Source of the DNA: an uncultured Christensenellaceae bacterium
GTDB taxonomy: Bacteria > Bacillota > Clostridia > Christensenellales > UMGS416
DNA length: 64,000 nucleotides
Reading direction: 5' to 3'
Assembly (NCBI GenBank): GCA_944376795.1
Contig: CALWDW010000039.1
Coordinates: 1-64,000, forward strand
Shown: in pieces, positions 1-6,984 of the stretch
Position numbering within the stretch: the first letter of the stretch is position 1
Layout: each line of letters begins with the position of its first letter
The notes under the pieces: generated by a model
Database searches by the model: none
What the model was told of the DNA's origin: nothing
Seen by the model: the letters and a program-made list of their open reading frames with translations, nothing else
Program-made: the position numbers and the translations under genes

Positions 1-318
1 AATGAGCAAGAAGTTGTTATTGTTGCTGATGAAGATAGTATGTTAGTTGGATTTGTTTGTGTTCAGCTTAAAAAATCATTCTGCTATGATGAATATATGC
101 CTGAAATTACAGAAGTGTATGTTAAACCAACATACAGAAAAAAAGGCATTGCGAGTGAAATGATTACTTTTGCAGAGGATTATTGTAGTAAGAATTATCC
201 ACTTCACAGATATGAACTTCTAACAGGACAAGAAAATCTTGTTGCACAATCTGTATATAGCAAGCTTGGATATGCAGATGATAAAGAACTTCATTTATCA
301 AAAAGAGTGAAGAAGTAA
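1..318 (+). CDS. GNAT-family N-acetyltransferase, 5'-truncated by the window edge
   Basis: The reading frame is open from base 1 and ends at TAA (316-318), so the N-terminus lies outside the window; the first internal ATG is at 40. About 105 residues are visible. They carry the acetyl-CoA-binding motif A of the GNAT fold (EVYVKPTYRKKGIASEM, with the R-K-K-G-I-A loop) and a late N-x-x-A-x-x-x-Y-x-K-x-G-Y motif B typical of the family. The acceptor could be a small molecule, an aminoglycoside-like drug or a protein; the sequence does not say. The gene is strikingly AT-rich with A/T-ending codons, unlike every other gene here, which suggests recent acquisition or a chimeric join. A strong hairpin follows at 352-386. 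Confidence 0.75.
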   Translation, partial: NEQEVVIVADEDSMLVGFVCVQLKKSFCYDEYMPEITEVYVKPTYRKKGIASEMITFAEDYCSKNYPLHRYELLTGQENLVAQSVYSKLGYADDKELHLSKRVKK

Positions 319-351
319 GTCAAATTCCAATTTGTCGAACTGATACTAAGG

Positions 352-386
352 GCGCACTTCTATACGGGTTAAACCCGTATGTGCGC
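352..386. repeat. Two-part inverted repeat after the GNAT gene
   Basis: ATACGGGTT / AACCCGTAT (362-370 and 372-380) form a 9-bp stem around a single A. An outer GCGCAC/GTGCGC pair (352-357, 381-386) extends it across a small bulge. No T-run follows on the plus strand, so it is not a standard intrinsic terminator. It lies almost exactly where base composition switches from AT-rich to GC-rich. Confidence 0.6.
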
Positions 387-647
387 TCTGCGAGACCGAA
401 CAGCTCGGCCCCCTGAATGTCTGGGGTGCGTCACTGCGTTCCGTACAAGGGGATCCATCCCTTGCGCCGCTATGCGGCTATCCTTACATGAAAAAAGGCG
501 TGACCACTTTCGTCACGCCTTTTGCCTATTTAACTGTCTTACGAACACCCCGCTAATCTCCCGGGAGGTTTTGGCTTGCGGAGGGAATTCTGCAATTTTC
601 ACCATGGGAACTCGATCGAGAGCTGCTGGCACGAGAGAAAAAAGGGC
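387..647. other. Non-coding stretch between GNAT gene and asnB
   Basis: No credible gene is seen. The stretch holds the asnB terminator at 491-525 and GC-rich sequence with small inverted repeats (for example AAGGG...CCCTT near 450-470). Base composition is already that of the rest of the window. Confidence 0.5.
491..525 (-). terminator. Intrinsic terminator of asnB (bidirectional shape)
   Basis: GGCGTGAC (497-504) pairs with GTCACGCC (512-519). The stem is flanked by A6 on the left and T4 on the right. On the minus strand it is followed by T6, so it best serves asnB, but it could also stop plus-strand transcription. Confidence 0.75.
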
Positions 648-2225
648 TTACTTCCCACTGGCGCCATAGTTGGCCAGCACACGCGCCGAAGGATCATCCA
701 CATCGCAGCCTTCCCATTCTCGGTTGGGCATCCAGAAACCGGCAATCATCGCAGCCTGGCCGGGATAGTACTTTTCGAAGATCTCCCGATAGAGCAGACT
801 CTCTTTGGTAAAGGGAGTGGCGAAGGTATACCGGCACCGGCGGGCCTGGAACTCCTCATCGGTATAGAGCGACTGGGCGTATTCTTTGAGGTCGTCCACC
901 ATGGAGTGCCCCACCGCGTCGCTGAAGGCGGCTTTCTCGCGGTACAGGATTTCGTGGGGCAGCCAGTCTCCCTCGAAAGCGTGACGCAGGAGGTACTTGC
1001 CCTTGCCGTAGACGTTCATCTTCTTGGCCGGATCGATGGCCATGACGTAGCGGACGAAGTCCAGGTCCCCAAAGGGTACGCGGGCCTCCAGGGAGTTTAC
1101 GCCGATACACCGGTCGGCTCGGAGCACGTCGTACATATGGATTTCGCGGATGCGCTTCTGTGCCTCCGCCTGGAAGGCTTCGGGGGAGGGAGCGTAGTCG
1201 GTGTACTTGTAGCCAAAGAGCTCGTCGGAGATCTCGCCCGTCAGAAGCACCCGCACATCGGTCTGTTCATGGATGGCTTTGCAGCAGAGGTACATGCCCA
1301 TGCTGGCCCGAATGGTAGTGATGTCATAGGTGCCCAGATATCGGATCAAATTTTCTAGGGTGTCCAAGACCTCCTGACGGGTCATGATCACCTCCGTGTG
1401 TTCGCTGTGAAGATATTCCGCTACCTGGCGGGCGTACTTGAGATCGATGGCGTCGGTATCCATGCCAATGGCAAAGGTTCGGATGGGGCGATCCAATAGC
1501 CGGGCGGCCACCGCGCAGACCAGGCTGCTGTCCAGGCCGCCGCTGAGAAGGAACCCCAAGGGGGCATCAGCGTCCAGGCGCTTTTCGATTCCTGCGATCA
1601 GCCGCTCCCGGATGCCAGTGCAGAGGGTCTCCACATCGTCATAGCAGTAGGAGGAGACCGCGGCAATGTCACAGTAACGGACGAACTGTCCGTCGGCGTA
1701 GTAGCAGCCGGGAGGGAAGGGAAGAACGCGCGGGCAGAAGCCGACAAGGTTCTTGGGCTCGCTGGCGAAGGCAATGCCGCCGCCGGGGAGCTCACCGTAA
1801 TACAGGGGACGGATACCGATGGGATCCCGGGCCGCTATCAGGTGGCCTGTAGCACCGTCGTAGAGGATCATGGCAAATTCGGCGTCCAGCTGGGAAAACA
1901 TTTCCACTCCGTATTCCCGGTAGAGAGGGAGTAGAATCTCGCAGTCGGATTCGCTGTGAAATTTGTACTTTCCTTGCAGCTTTTCCCGGATGGGGCGGAA
2001 GCCGTAGAGTTCGCCGTTGCAGACTACGGCATCCTCCCCCAGGAAGAAGGGCTGCATGCCCTCTTCGGACAGATCCATGATGGCCAGACGGTGAAAGCCC
2101 AGGTAGCCGGTGGCGGTCTCCACAAACCGGGACATATCCGGACCGCGGGAAATACTTTGGGAGAATCCTTCCTGCAAAAGCTCCAAGGGTACAGTCTTAC
2201 CTTCCACGCCAAAGATCGAACACAT
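648..2225 (-). CDS. asnB: Asparagine synthase (glutamine-hydrolysing)
   Basis: Makes asparagine from aspartate, glutamine and ATP in the cytoplasm. The 525-aa product starts MCSIFGVEG; Cys2 is the class II glutamine amidotransferase nucleophile, exposed after Met removal. The N-terminal half is the glutaminase domain (GFHRLAIMDLSEEG, CNGELYGFRP). The C-terminal half is the synthetase domain with the PP-loop LLSGGLDSSLVCA. The ATG at 2225 is chosen over an in-frame ATG at 2246 because it follows GGAGGTGC at the right distance and places Cys at position 2. Length is normal for AsnB. The leader carries a complete T-box with an AAC specifier, so expression should rise when uncharged tRNA-Asn accumulates. 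An intrinsic terminator follows. Confidence 0.95.
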   Translation of the reverse strand: MCSIFGVEGKTVPLELLQEGFSQSISRGPDMSRFVETATGYLGFHRLAIMDLSEEGMQPFFLGEDAVVCNGELYGFRPIREKLQGKYKFHSESDCEILLPLYREYGVEMFSQLDAEFAMILYDGATGHLIAARDPIGIRPLYYGELPGGGIAFASEPKNLVGFCPRVLPFPPGCYYADGQFVRYCDIAAVSSYCYDDVETLCTGIRERLIAGIEKRLDADAPLGFLLSGGLDSSLVCAVAARLLDRPIRTFAIGMDTDAIDLKYARQVAEYLHSEHTEVIMTRQEVLDTLENLIRYLGTYDITTIRASMGMYLCCKAIHEQTDVRVLLTGEISDELFGYKYTDYAPSPEAFQAEAQKRIREIHMYDVLRADRCIGVNSLEARVPFGDLDFVRYVMAIDPAKKMNVYGKGKYLLRHAFEGDWLPHEILYREKAAFSDAVGHSMVDDLKEYAQSLYTDEEFQARRCRYTFATPFTKESLLYREIFEKYYPGQAAMIAGFWMPNREWEGCDVDDPSARVLANYGASGK

Positions 2226-2239
2226 AAAAAGCACCTCCA

Positions 2240-2516
2240 AAATCAACTCGCAGCATACGTCCTGATCTTAGGACGAATGCTGCGTGATCCGCGGTGCCAC
2301 CTAACTTACTGCTCTTCACAGTCTCTTTTAAGGCTCCATCAAGCCCGTGCGGCCTAACGCGCCGCCCACGTCTTCCTTACTTGCCGAAGGCTTTGGGGTT
2401 GATGCTCACGAGTGTTCTTCCTGCGATGCCCTGTGCGGGATTCTCACCATCGCCCGCTCTCTGGGACCGGCCTTTCGCGCTACTTTTCTCGATCCACGCA
2501 AGTCCTATGAAATTTG
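2240..2516 (-). ncRNA. T-box riboswitch leader, Asn-specific (AAC specifier)
   Basis: Read on the minus strand. The conserved T-box sequence AGGTGGCACCGCGG is at 2302-2289. It is followed by a terminator hairpin (GCAGCAT...ATGCTGC, 2283-2250) with a short T-rich tail, then the asnB ribosome-binding site. Upstream, an AGTA-type element (about 2480), an AGAG/GGTG-type stem I region and a specifier-loop GAAGAACACT are visible. AAC at 2416-2414 is an asparagine codon, matching the downstream gene. Known mechanism: uncharged tRNA pairs with the specifier and the T-box and stabilises an antiterminator. The family assignment is secure; exact stem boundaries are read by eye. Confidence 0.92.
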
Positions 2517-2522
2517 TCGCTA

Positions 2523-2551
2523 ATTATAACCAAACCATCAGGAAATGTCAA
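2523..2551 (-). promoter_or_regulatory. Consensus sigma-A promoter of the asnB T-box transcript
   Basis: On the minus strand TTGACA (2551-2546), a 17-bp spacer and TATAAT (2528-2523) match both consensus hexamers exactly. Transcription should start near 2516, just ahead of T-box stem I. Confidence 0.9.
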
Positions 2552-2564
2552 TAAGAAATTTTCA

Positions 2565-3260
2565 TTATGTGTCAATTCGCAGGAAATCCATTCCGGCAAA
2601 CTGCAGGAGCATATCGGCGGCTTCCTGGCCATAGGCTGCGGCAAAGTCGTCCATGACCTTCTCCGAAAGTCGGCGGCCCATTTCGCCGTAAACCGAGGCC
2701 ATGACCGCCGAAAAGGCAAAGTAGAGATGCGCACAGTGAAAGGCAAAGTCCTTCCGGTTCCGCGGATCGGGTGCGCCAAGGACGGTATCCTTTTCGGGAT
2801 GGGCTTCGTACTGGCAGTGCCGGCAGAGGACGCTCCCGTCCTGGATCTGCTGGTGCATTTCGTAGCGCAGCGCAGGGTTGAAGCCCCGCACGATGGAGGC
2901 GTCCAGGCCGGCGCAGTAGTCGGCAAGCCCATCGGGAAGCTCCATGGCCAGGTACTGGGCGGCCCAAGGACAGCCGCGGACCATCTGGCAGAGGGAGCCA
3001 TCCTCCTGAACTGAGGAGGATGAGGACGATGCCGGAAACTCCTGGGTGGGGGCCCATTCCTTATAATAGCGATAGCTGGGATAGTCCAGGTCCCGTCCGT
3101 CACGGAGGCAACGCAGGGCCATGCGGATACCCCGGCCCAGGGCGTAGACGCTCACGGCGAAGCGGAAGACATGCTGGTACTGGGGGAGATCCAGCTCCTT
3201 GAGCAGGCGGTAGAAGTCAGCAGAGAGGTAAGCGTGCTGCCTTTCGGTAAACGGTTGCAT
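2565..3260 (-). CDS. L-2-amino-thiazoline-4-carboxylate hydrolase-family protein
   Basis: A 231-aa soluble protein. It resembles the ATC-hydrolase family, named for enzymes that open the thiazoline ring of L-2-amino-thiazoline-4-carboxylate on the way to cysteine; most members have no tested substrate. The central segment has the family's W-x(n)-E-L-P-D pattern, then GFNPALRYEM, then DGSVLCRHCQY near residue 150, like the G-D-x-x-C-x-F region of the family. No signal peptide or membrane segment is visible. The ATG at 3260 follows GGAGAC. It has its own promoter and diverges from galK. A link to its neighbours' metabolism is not evident; the family call is moderate and the function unproven. 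Confidence 0.6.
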   Translation of the reverse strand: MQPFTERQHAYLSADFYRLLKELDLPQYQHVFRFAVSVYALGRGIRMALRCLRDGRDLDYPSYRYYKEWAPTQEFPASSSSSSVQEDGSLCQMVRGCPWAAQYLAMELPDGLADYCAGLDASIVRGFNPALRYEMHQQIQDGSVLCRHCQYEAHPEKDTVLGAPDPRNRKDFAFHCAHLYFAFSAVMASVYGEMGRRLSEKVMDDFAAAYGQEAADMLLQFAGMDFLRIDT

Positions 3261-3290
3261 GGGGGTCTCCTTACGCGGATGTTTTTCTCT

Positions 3291-3318
3291 ATTATAGGGA
3301 ATTATTGGACGAATACAA
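3291..3318 (-). promoter_or_regulatory. Promoter of the ATC-hydrolase-family gene
   Basis: On the minus strand TTGTAT (3318-3313), a 16-bp spacer and TATAAT (3296-3291), about 30 bases ahead of the start codon. Confidence 0.75.
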
Positions 3319-3368
3319 GCCCTTTGACGCGGAATTTGGCGATTCTCCTCCGATGGGATGCTTGCCTG

Positions 3369-3397
3369 TTGATTCCTGCATGAAATGGGTGTATAAT
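3369..3397 (+). promoter_or_regulatory. galK promoter
   Basis: TTGATT (3369-3374), a 17-bp spacer and TATAAT (3392-3397), about 46 bases before the galK ATG. It is divergent from the promoter at 3291-3318. Confidence 0.8.
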
Positions 3398-3443
3398 CAA
3401 AAAAGCAAAAGTTTCCATTCTACATCGCATTGGAGGATTGGCT

Positions 3444-4718
3444 ATGTCACTGAAGGAGGCCATGCGCAGCGAGAAGGGACGTCAGATCCTGCGCCAGCTC
3501 TACGGAGAGAATGTGGAGGGCGCGGAGGCCCGCTACGAAAGTATTGAGAAGAAGTTCTTTTCCTACTACGGGGAGGGGGATTACCGCATTTTCAGCGCCC
3601 CTGGCCGCACCGAGATCGGCGGAAATCACACCGACCACCAGTATGGCCGGGTGCTGGCCGCCGCGGTCAGCGTAGATACCGTGGGCATGGCCCGGCCCAA
3701 CGGCACCAGCGTGGTGCGCTATCGTTCGGAGGGTTACCGGGGAGAGCAGGAGTTCCGGGTGGACCTTTCCAACCTGGACGTGGTGGAGAGCGAGAAGGGC
3801 ACCACCAACGCCCTTTTCCGCGGAGTCGCCGCCCTGATGAAGCAGCGAGGTTATCAGATCGGCGGGTTTGACGTCTATGTGGCCAGTACGGTGCTTCGTG
3901 GTTCCGGGCTTTCCAGCTCCGCTGCCTATGAGGTATTTATTGCTACGGTGATGGACGGCCTTTTCAACAAGGGAGACATGGATCCCATTCTCCGGGCGCA
4001 GATTTGTCAGGGCACCGAGAACCAGTATTTCGGCAAACCCAGCGGGCTGATGGATCAGATGGCCAGTTCGGTAGGCTCTTTGGTGACCATTGACTTCGCG
4101 GATGTGAAGAATCCCGTGGTGGAGCGGGTGGATTTCGACTTTACGGCCACCGATTACCAGCTGGTGGTGGTCGATACCGCAGGTAGTCATGCCAACCTTA
4201 CCGATGAGTATGCCTCCATTGTAGAGGACATGGCTTCGGTTTCCGCTTTCTTTGGGGTGGAAAAGCTGCGCCAGGTGGATGAAAATGCCTTTACCCAGAA
4301 TCTCCCCAACTTGAAAGGAAAGGTTTCGGATCGGGCCATCCTGCGGGCAATGCACTTCTTTGGCGACAATGAGCGGGTGCTGAACCAGGTTAACGCCCTT
4401 AAGAAGAGGGACCTCAAGTCCTTCCTGCAGATGGTGATCGACTCGGGAGAGAGCTCCTGGAAGCTGTTGCAGAACTGCTACGCTTCGGGTTCCAGCGAGC
4501 AGGGATTGACCTTGGCCCTGGCCGTGTCGGAGAGCCTGCTGAAGGGCCACGGGGCTTGGCGTGTCCATGGCGGCGGCTTTGCCGGCACCATTCTGGCCTT
4601 TGTACCCAAGGCGCTGCTGCGGGACTATGTGGGAATTATGGACGCCATTTTCCACGAAGGCGCGGCCACTACGCTGAGCATTCGTCCAGTGGGCGCTTGC
4701 GAGATCGTATTTGCATAA
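3444..4718 (+). CDS. galK: Galactokinase
   Basis: Phosphorylates galactose with ATP to galactose-1-phosphate, the entry step of the Leloir pathway. The 424-aa product has the galactokinase signature GRTEIGGNHTDHQYGRVLAA near residue 57, the GHMP-kinase ATP loop LRGSGLSSSAAYEV near residue 150, KPSGLMDQMASSVG, and the C-terminal HGGGFAGTILAFVP motif. The ATG at 3444 is preferred to a TTG at 3438 because GGAGG (3432-3436) sits 7 bases upstream. The sequence ends at a strong terminator, so it is a single-gene unit. galT and galE are not in the window. Together with the GH2 and GH35 beta-galactosidases further along, it would process released galactose. Confidence 0.93.
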   Translation: MSLKEAMRSEKGRQILRQLYGENVEGAEARYESIEKKFFSYYGEGDYRIFSAPGRTEIGGNHTDHQYGRVLAAAVSVDTVGMARPNGTSVVRYRSEGYRGEQEFRVDLSNLDVVESEKGTTNALFRGVAALMKQRGYQIGGFDVYVASTVLRGSGLSSSAAYEVFIATVMDGLFNKGDMDPILRAQICQGTENQYFGKPSGLMDQMASSVGSLVTIDFADVKNPVVERVDFDFTATDYQLVVVDTAGSHANLTDEYASIVEDMASVSAFFGVEKLRQVDENAFTQNLPNLKGKVSDRAILRAMHFFGDNERVLNQVNALKKRDLKSFLQMVIDSGESSWKLLQNCYASGSSEQGLTLALAVSESLLKGHGAWRVHGGGFAGTILAFVPKALLRDYVGIMDAIFHEGAATTLSIRPVGACEIVFA

Positions 4719-4733
4719 GCGAAAATTCGGACG

Positions 4734-4763
4734 AAAGGCCGCAACTGTGCGGCCTTTCTTGTT
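4734..4763 (+). terminator. galK intrinsic terminator
   Basis: AAAGGCCGCA (4734-4743), loop ACTG, TGCGGCCTTT (4748-4757), then a T-rich tail. The stem is a perfect 10 bp. Confidence 0.85.
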
Positions 4764-4777
4764 TGGCGGAGGTAGGT

Positions 4778-5085
4778 GTGGGCGGCATTTTGATTCGTGG
4801 AGCCAAGATTTACACCATGGCTGGCCGCGCCGGTAGCCAGGGGAGTATCCTGCTGTGAGACGGACGAATCGCGGCGGTGGGGGAGGACTGAATTCGCGCG
4901 CGGCGTTGGCCAGCATTACCATCCATGCGGCGCAGGCTGTAGGCATTGGGAACAGGGTGGGTTCGCTGGAAACAGGCAAGGGCGCTGATATGGCGCTTTT
5001 CAAGGGGGATCCCCTGGATATGCGCAGCCACACGACGCGCGTCTTCATTAACGAGGATGAGGTTACACGTGTCTGTTATCCATGG
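4778..5085 (+). pseudogene. Decayed amidohydrolase (metal-dependent hydrolase) gene with large internal deletion
   Basis: A ribosome-binding site GGAGG (4768-4772) precedes GTG at 4778. The frame reads the typical N-terminus of cytosine-deaminase/imidazolonepropionase-type amidohydrolases: GGILIRGAKIYTM, then an in-frame TGA at 4856, then DGRIAAVGED and another stop. About 25 bases later, in a different frame, comes the typical C-terminus: ASITIHAAQAVGIG, GSLETGKGADMALFKGDPLD and RVFINEDEV. The roughly 300-residue catalytic barrel with its metal-binding histidines is missing. Both ends match one family in the right order, so this is a remnant of one gene, not two small genes. The original substrate cannot be told. 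Confidence 0.8.
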
Positions 5086-5092
5086 CCGCCGT

Positions 5093-5121
5093 TTGACAAG
5101 GCAGGACGCCAATGGTACAAT
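5093..5121 (+). promoter_or_regulatory. Promoter upstream of tsaE, followed by an early terminator
   Basis: TTGACA (5093-5098), a 17-bp spacer and TACAAT (5116-5121), a strong sigma-A-type promoter. A full intrinsic terminator follows only about 50-75 bases downstream, before the tsaE start codon. Confidence 0.8.
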
Positions 5122-5176
5122 ACCAGCAACTGGATACGGCGCAGGCATGCCGTGCGGAGTCCAAATGCTGGGCCTT

Positions 5177-5203
5177 CCCGGGGGCATCCCCGGGATTTTT
5201 TTT
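5177..5203 (+). terminator. Early terminator (attenuator or small-RNA terminator) ahead of tsaE
   Basis: CCCGGGG (5177-5183), GCAT loop, CCCCGGG (5188-5194), then A and T8. This is a strong intrinsic terminator lying between the promoter at 5093 and tsaE at 5251. It could end a ~75-nt RNA or attenuate the operon. Confidence 0.85.
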
Positions 5204-5250
5204 GGGAGCCGTCCGCGCCAAGCTGAAAGCAGGGAACAAGGGGGATGGGC

Positions 5251-5721
5251 ATGAAGAGAAGCGTTCTCAGTCGCTCCGTGGCAGATACGCTGTGGATTGG
5301 CCAAAAGCTGGGGGAAGGGACTTTTCCCGGTGCGGTGCTGGCGCTATGGGGTGGCTTAGGCGCAGGGAAAACCGCTTTAACCCGGGGCATTGCCCAGGGA
5401 ATGGGTATAATGCTTCCGGTCTCCAGCCCCACCTTTACCCTCGTTCACCAAATGCCGGGCCCACGGATCCTGTACCATATGGATCTTTACCGGCTCCAGG
5501 ATGCCGAAGAGGCGCTGATGGCGGGACTGGCCGAGATGTGGGACGGAGACGGGGTCACGGTGATCGAGTGGCCGGCCCGTGCCCAAGAGGTGATTCCGGA
5601 TGCCCGGCTGGATATTACCCTAGAGTTTGGGGCCGAGGGAGAGCGGCTTGTGACCCTAGAGTCCCGCAGTTCCGAATATGACCGGCTGGTGGAGGATATA
5701 TATGAGAATAGCAGCCATTGA
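5251..5721 (+). CDS. tsaE: tRNA threonylcarbamoyladenosine biosynthesis ATPase TsaE
   Basis: The ATPase component of the TsaD-TsaB-TsaE machinery that makes t6A37 on ANN-decoding tRNAs. The ~156-aa product has Walker A GGLGAGKTALTRG, followed by the family motif SSPTFTLVHQ and YHMDLYRL, then VIEWPAR, all in the usual order; length is normal. The ATG at 5251 lies 6 bases after AAGGGGG; an ATG at 5245 directly abuts that site and is less likely. Its 3' end overlaps tsaB by 20 bases, indicating translational coupling. TsaD itself is not in the window. Confidence 0.93.
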   Translation: MKRSVLSRSVADTLWIGQKLGEGTFPGAVLALWGGLGAGKTALTRGIAQGMGIMLPVSSPTFTLVHQMPGPRILYHMDLYRLQDAEEALMAGLAEMWDGDGVTVIEWPARAQEVIPDARLDITLEFGAEGERLVTLESRSSEYDRLVEDIYENSSH

Positions 5722-6418
5722 CGCTTCGACGTTGGTAGCGGGCGTCGCCTTGATGGAGGATGATACCCTGGTGTACGAGTCCAGTCTACGGGCGGGTCTG
5801 ACCCATTCTCAGACCTTGATGCCCATGGTAGAAAGCGCCTTCGCCATGGCGGGGTGGACGCCTGGCGAGGTGGACATCTATGCGGCGGTGGCTGGACCGG
5901 GTTCCTTTACCGGCCTGCGCATTGGGGTCTCTACGGTCAAGGGTATGGCCCAGGCCGTGGGAGCCAAGACGGTAGCAGTGGGTACGCTGGAAGTACTGGC
6001 TATGGGGGTCCCCTGCTTTTCGGGGCTATGTGTTCCTTTGCTGGATGCCCGGCGGGAGCAGGTCTATACCGCAGCCTATGCTTGGGAGGGGGACGGCCTG
6101 CGGGAGGTGTTTCCGCCGGCTGCTATGGCGCTGCAGGAATGGATCGGGATTTTGGACGGGCAGGCGGGCCCCATCCTGCTATGCGGGGACGGCATGGCGG
6201 CCTATGGTCCTCAGGTGCGGGAAGCGCTGGGGGAGAGGGTGCGCTTGGCGCCGCCCCACGCGGTGATGCAGCGTCCGGCGGCCTGCGCCGTGCTGGCGCG
6301 GAAAAAGGTACTGGCCGGAGAGGCACGGATGCCTGGCGAATTGGTTCCGTTCTATGTGCGGGGATCTTCCGCCCTGACCATTGCGCAGCGGAAGAAGGAC
6401 GCCAACGGAGGCGTATGA
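5702..6418 (+). CDS. tsaB: tRNA threonylcarbamoyladenosine biosynthesis protein TsaB
   Basis: A non-catalytic partner of TsaD in t6A synthesis, with an ASKHA fold. The 238-aa product begins MRIAAIDAST, with the conserved LTHSQTLMP and GPGSFTGLRIGVSTVKGMA motifs that define TsaB. The ATG at 5702 follows GGAGGATAT and overlaps the end of tsaE. Its stop codon overlaps the rimI start (ATGA), so tsaE-tsaB-rimI form a tightly coupled operon, an arrangement common in Bacillota. Confidence 0.94.
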   Translation: MRIAAIDASTLVAGVALMEDDTLVYESSLRAGLTHSQTLMPMVESAFAMAGWTPGEVDIYAAVAGPGSFTGLRIGVSTVKGMAQAVGAKTVAVGTLEVLAMGVPCFSGLCVPLLDARREQVYTAAYAWEGDGLREVFPPAAMALQEWIGILDGQAGPILLCGDGMAAYGPQVREALGERVRLAPPHAVMQRPAACAVLARKKVLAGEARMPGELVPFYVRGSSALTIAQRKKDANGGV

Positions 6419-6939
6419 TGGAGAGAGAGGAAAGCTGTTTTTCCATCCGGCCCATGCGCCCGGAGGACGTGGAGGCGGTATCGGCCATTGAACGGGCGTG
6501 CTTTGCCTCGCCGTGGCCGGAAAACGCCTTCCGTGAGGAACTGCAGAATGTCTGCGCCCGTTACTTCGTTGCCTGGCTGGGGGAGGAACGCATCGGATAC
6601 GGGGGCATGTGGCTGGTGATCCTGGAGGCGCAGGTGACCAATATTGCCATACTCCCCGCCTTCCGGGGCCGGGGCTATGGCGGGAAACTGCTGCGCACGC
6701 TGATGTGCGCGGCGTATGACGAGCTGGGCATCGTCCAGATGACCCTGGAGGTGCGCCGCGGCAATCTTCCCGCCCAGGGCCTGTATGAAAAGCTGGGTTT
6801 TGTCAAGGAGGGTATCCGCCCCGGGTATTATGCGGATACTAAGGAAGACGCCTTTATTATGTGGAACCATGATACCAGGCCGTATTTCCTGCCGCAGGAG
6901 GCTTTGCGGCAGGAGATTTCCCCGGAAGAATCGAATTAA
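6418..6939 (+). CDS. rimI: Ribosomal-protein-alanine N-acetyltransferase RimI
   Basis: A GNAT-fold enzyme acetylating the N-terminal alanine of ribosomal protein S18, and possibly other proteins. The 173-aa product shows IRPMRPEDVEAVSAIERACF at the N-terminus, SPWPENAF, the acetyl-CoA loop RGRGYGGKLLRTL and EVRRGNLPAQGLYEKLGF, all characteristic of RimI. The ATG at 6418 lies 6 bases after GGAGG (6407-6411); the adjacent ATG at 6415 is possible. It overlaps the tsaB stop by one base. The C-terminal ~20 residues are longer than in typical RimI and look unstructured. Confidence 0.9.
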   Translation: MEREESCFSIRPMRPEDVEAVSAIERACFASPWPENAFREELQNVCARYFVAWLGEERIGYGGMWLVILEAQVTNIAILPAFRGRGYGGKLLRTLMCAAYDELGIVQMTLEVRRGNLPAQGLYEKLGFVKEGIRPGYYADTKEDAFIMWNHDTRPYFLPQEALRQEISPEESN

Positions 6940-6984
6940 ACCCTTTAATCATTTGGTCTGAGCCGTTGGCAGGGAGGAGATCCG

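Noticed and set aside
368..386. GTTAAAC core inside the hairpin after the GNAT gene, reminiscent of an integron attC site
   Set aside because: It sits in the centre of the palindrome, and no matching RYYYAAC end or L-box arrangement is present at the right distance; no integrase is nearby.
3447..5048. Long open frame (533 codons) on the minus strand opposite galK
   Set aside because: It is the antisense shadow of a GC-rich gene with codon-position bias; galK on the plus strand has all family motifs, promoter and ribosome-binding site.
5854..6417. In-frame extension of rimI upstream through tsaB
   Set aside because: Gly/Ala-rich out-of-frame reading of tsaB; RimI homology begins only at 6418, next to GGAGG.
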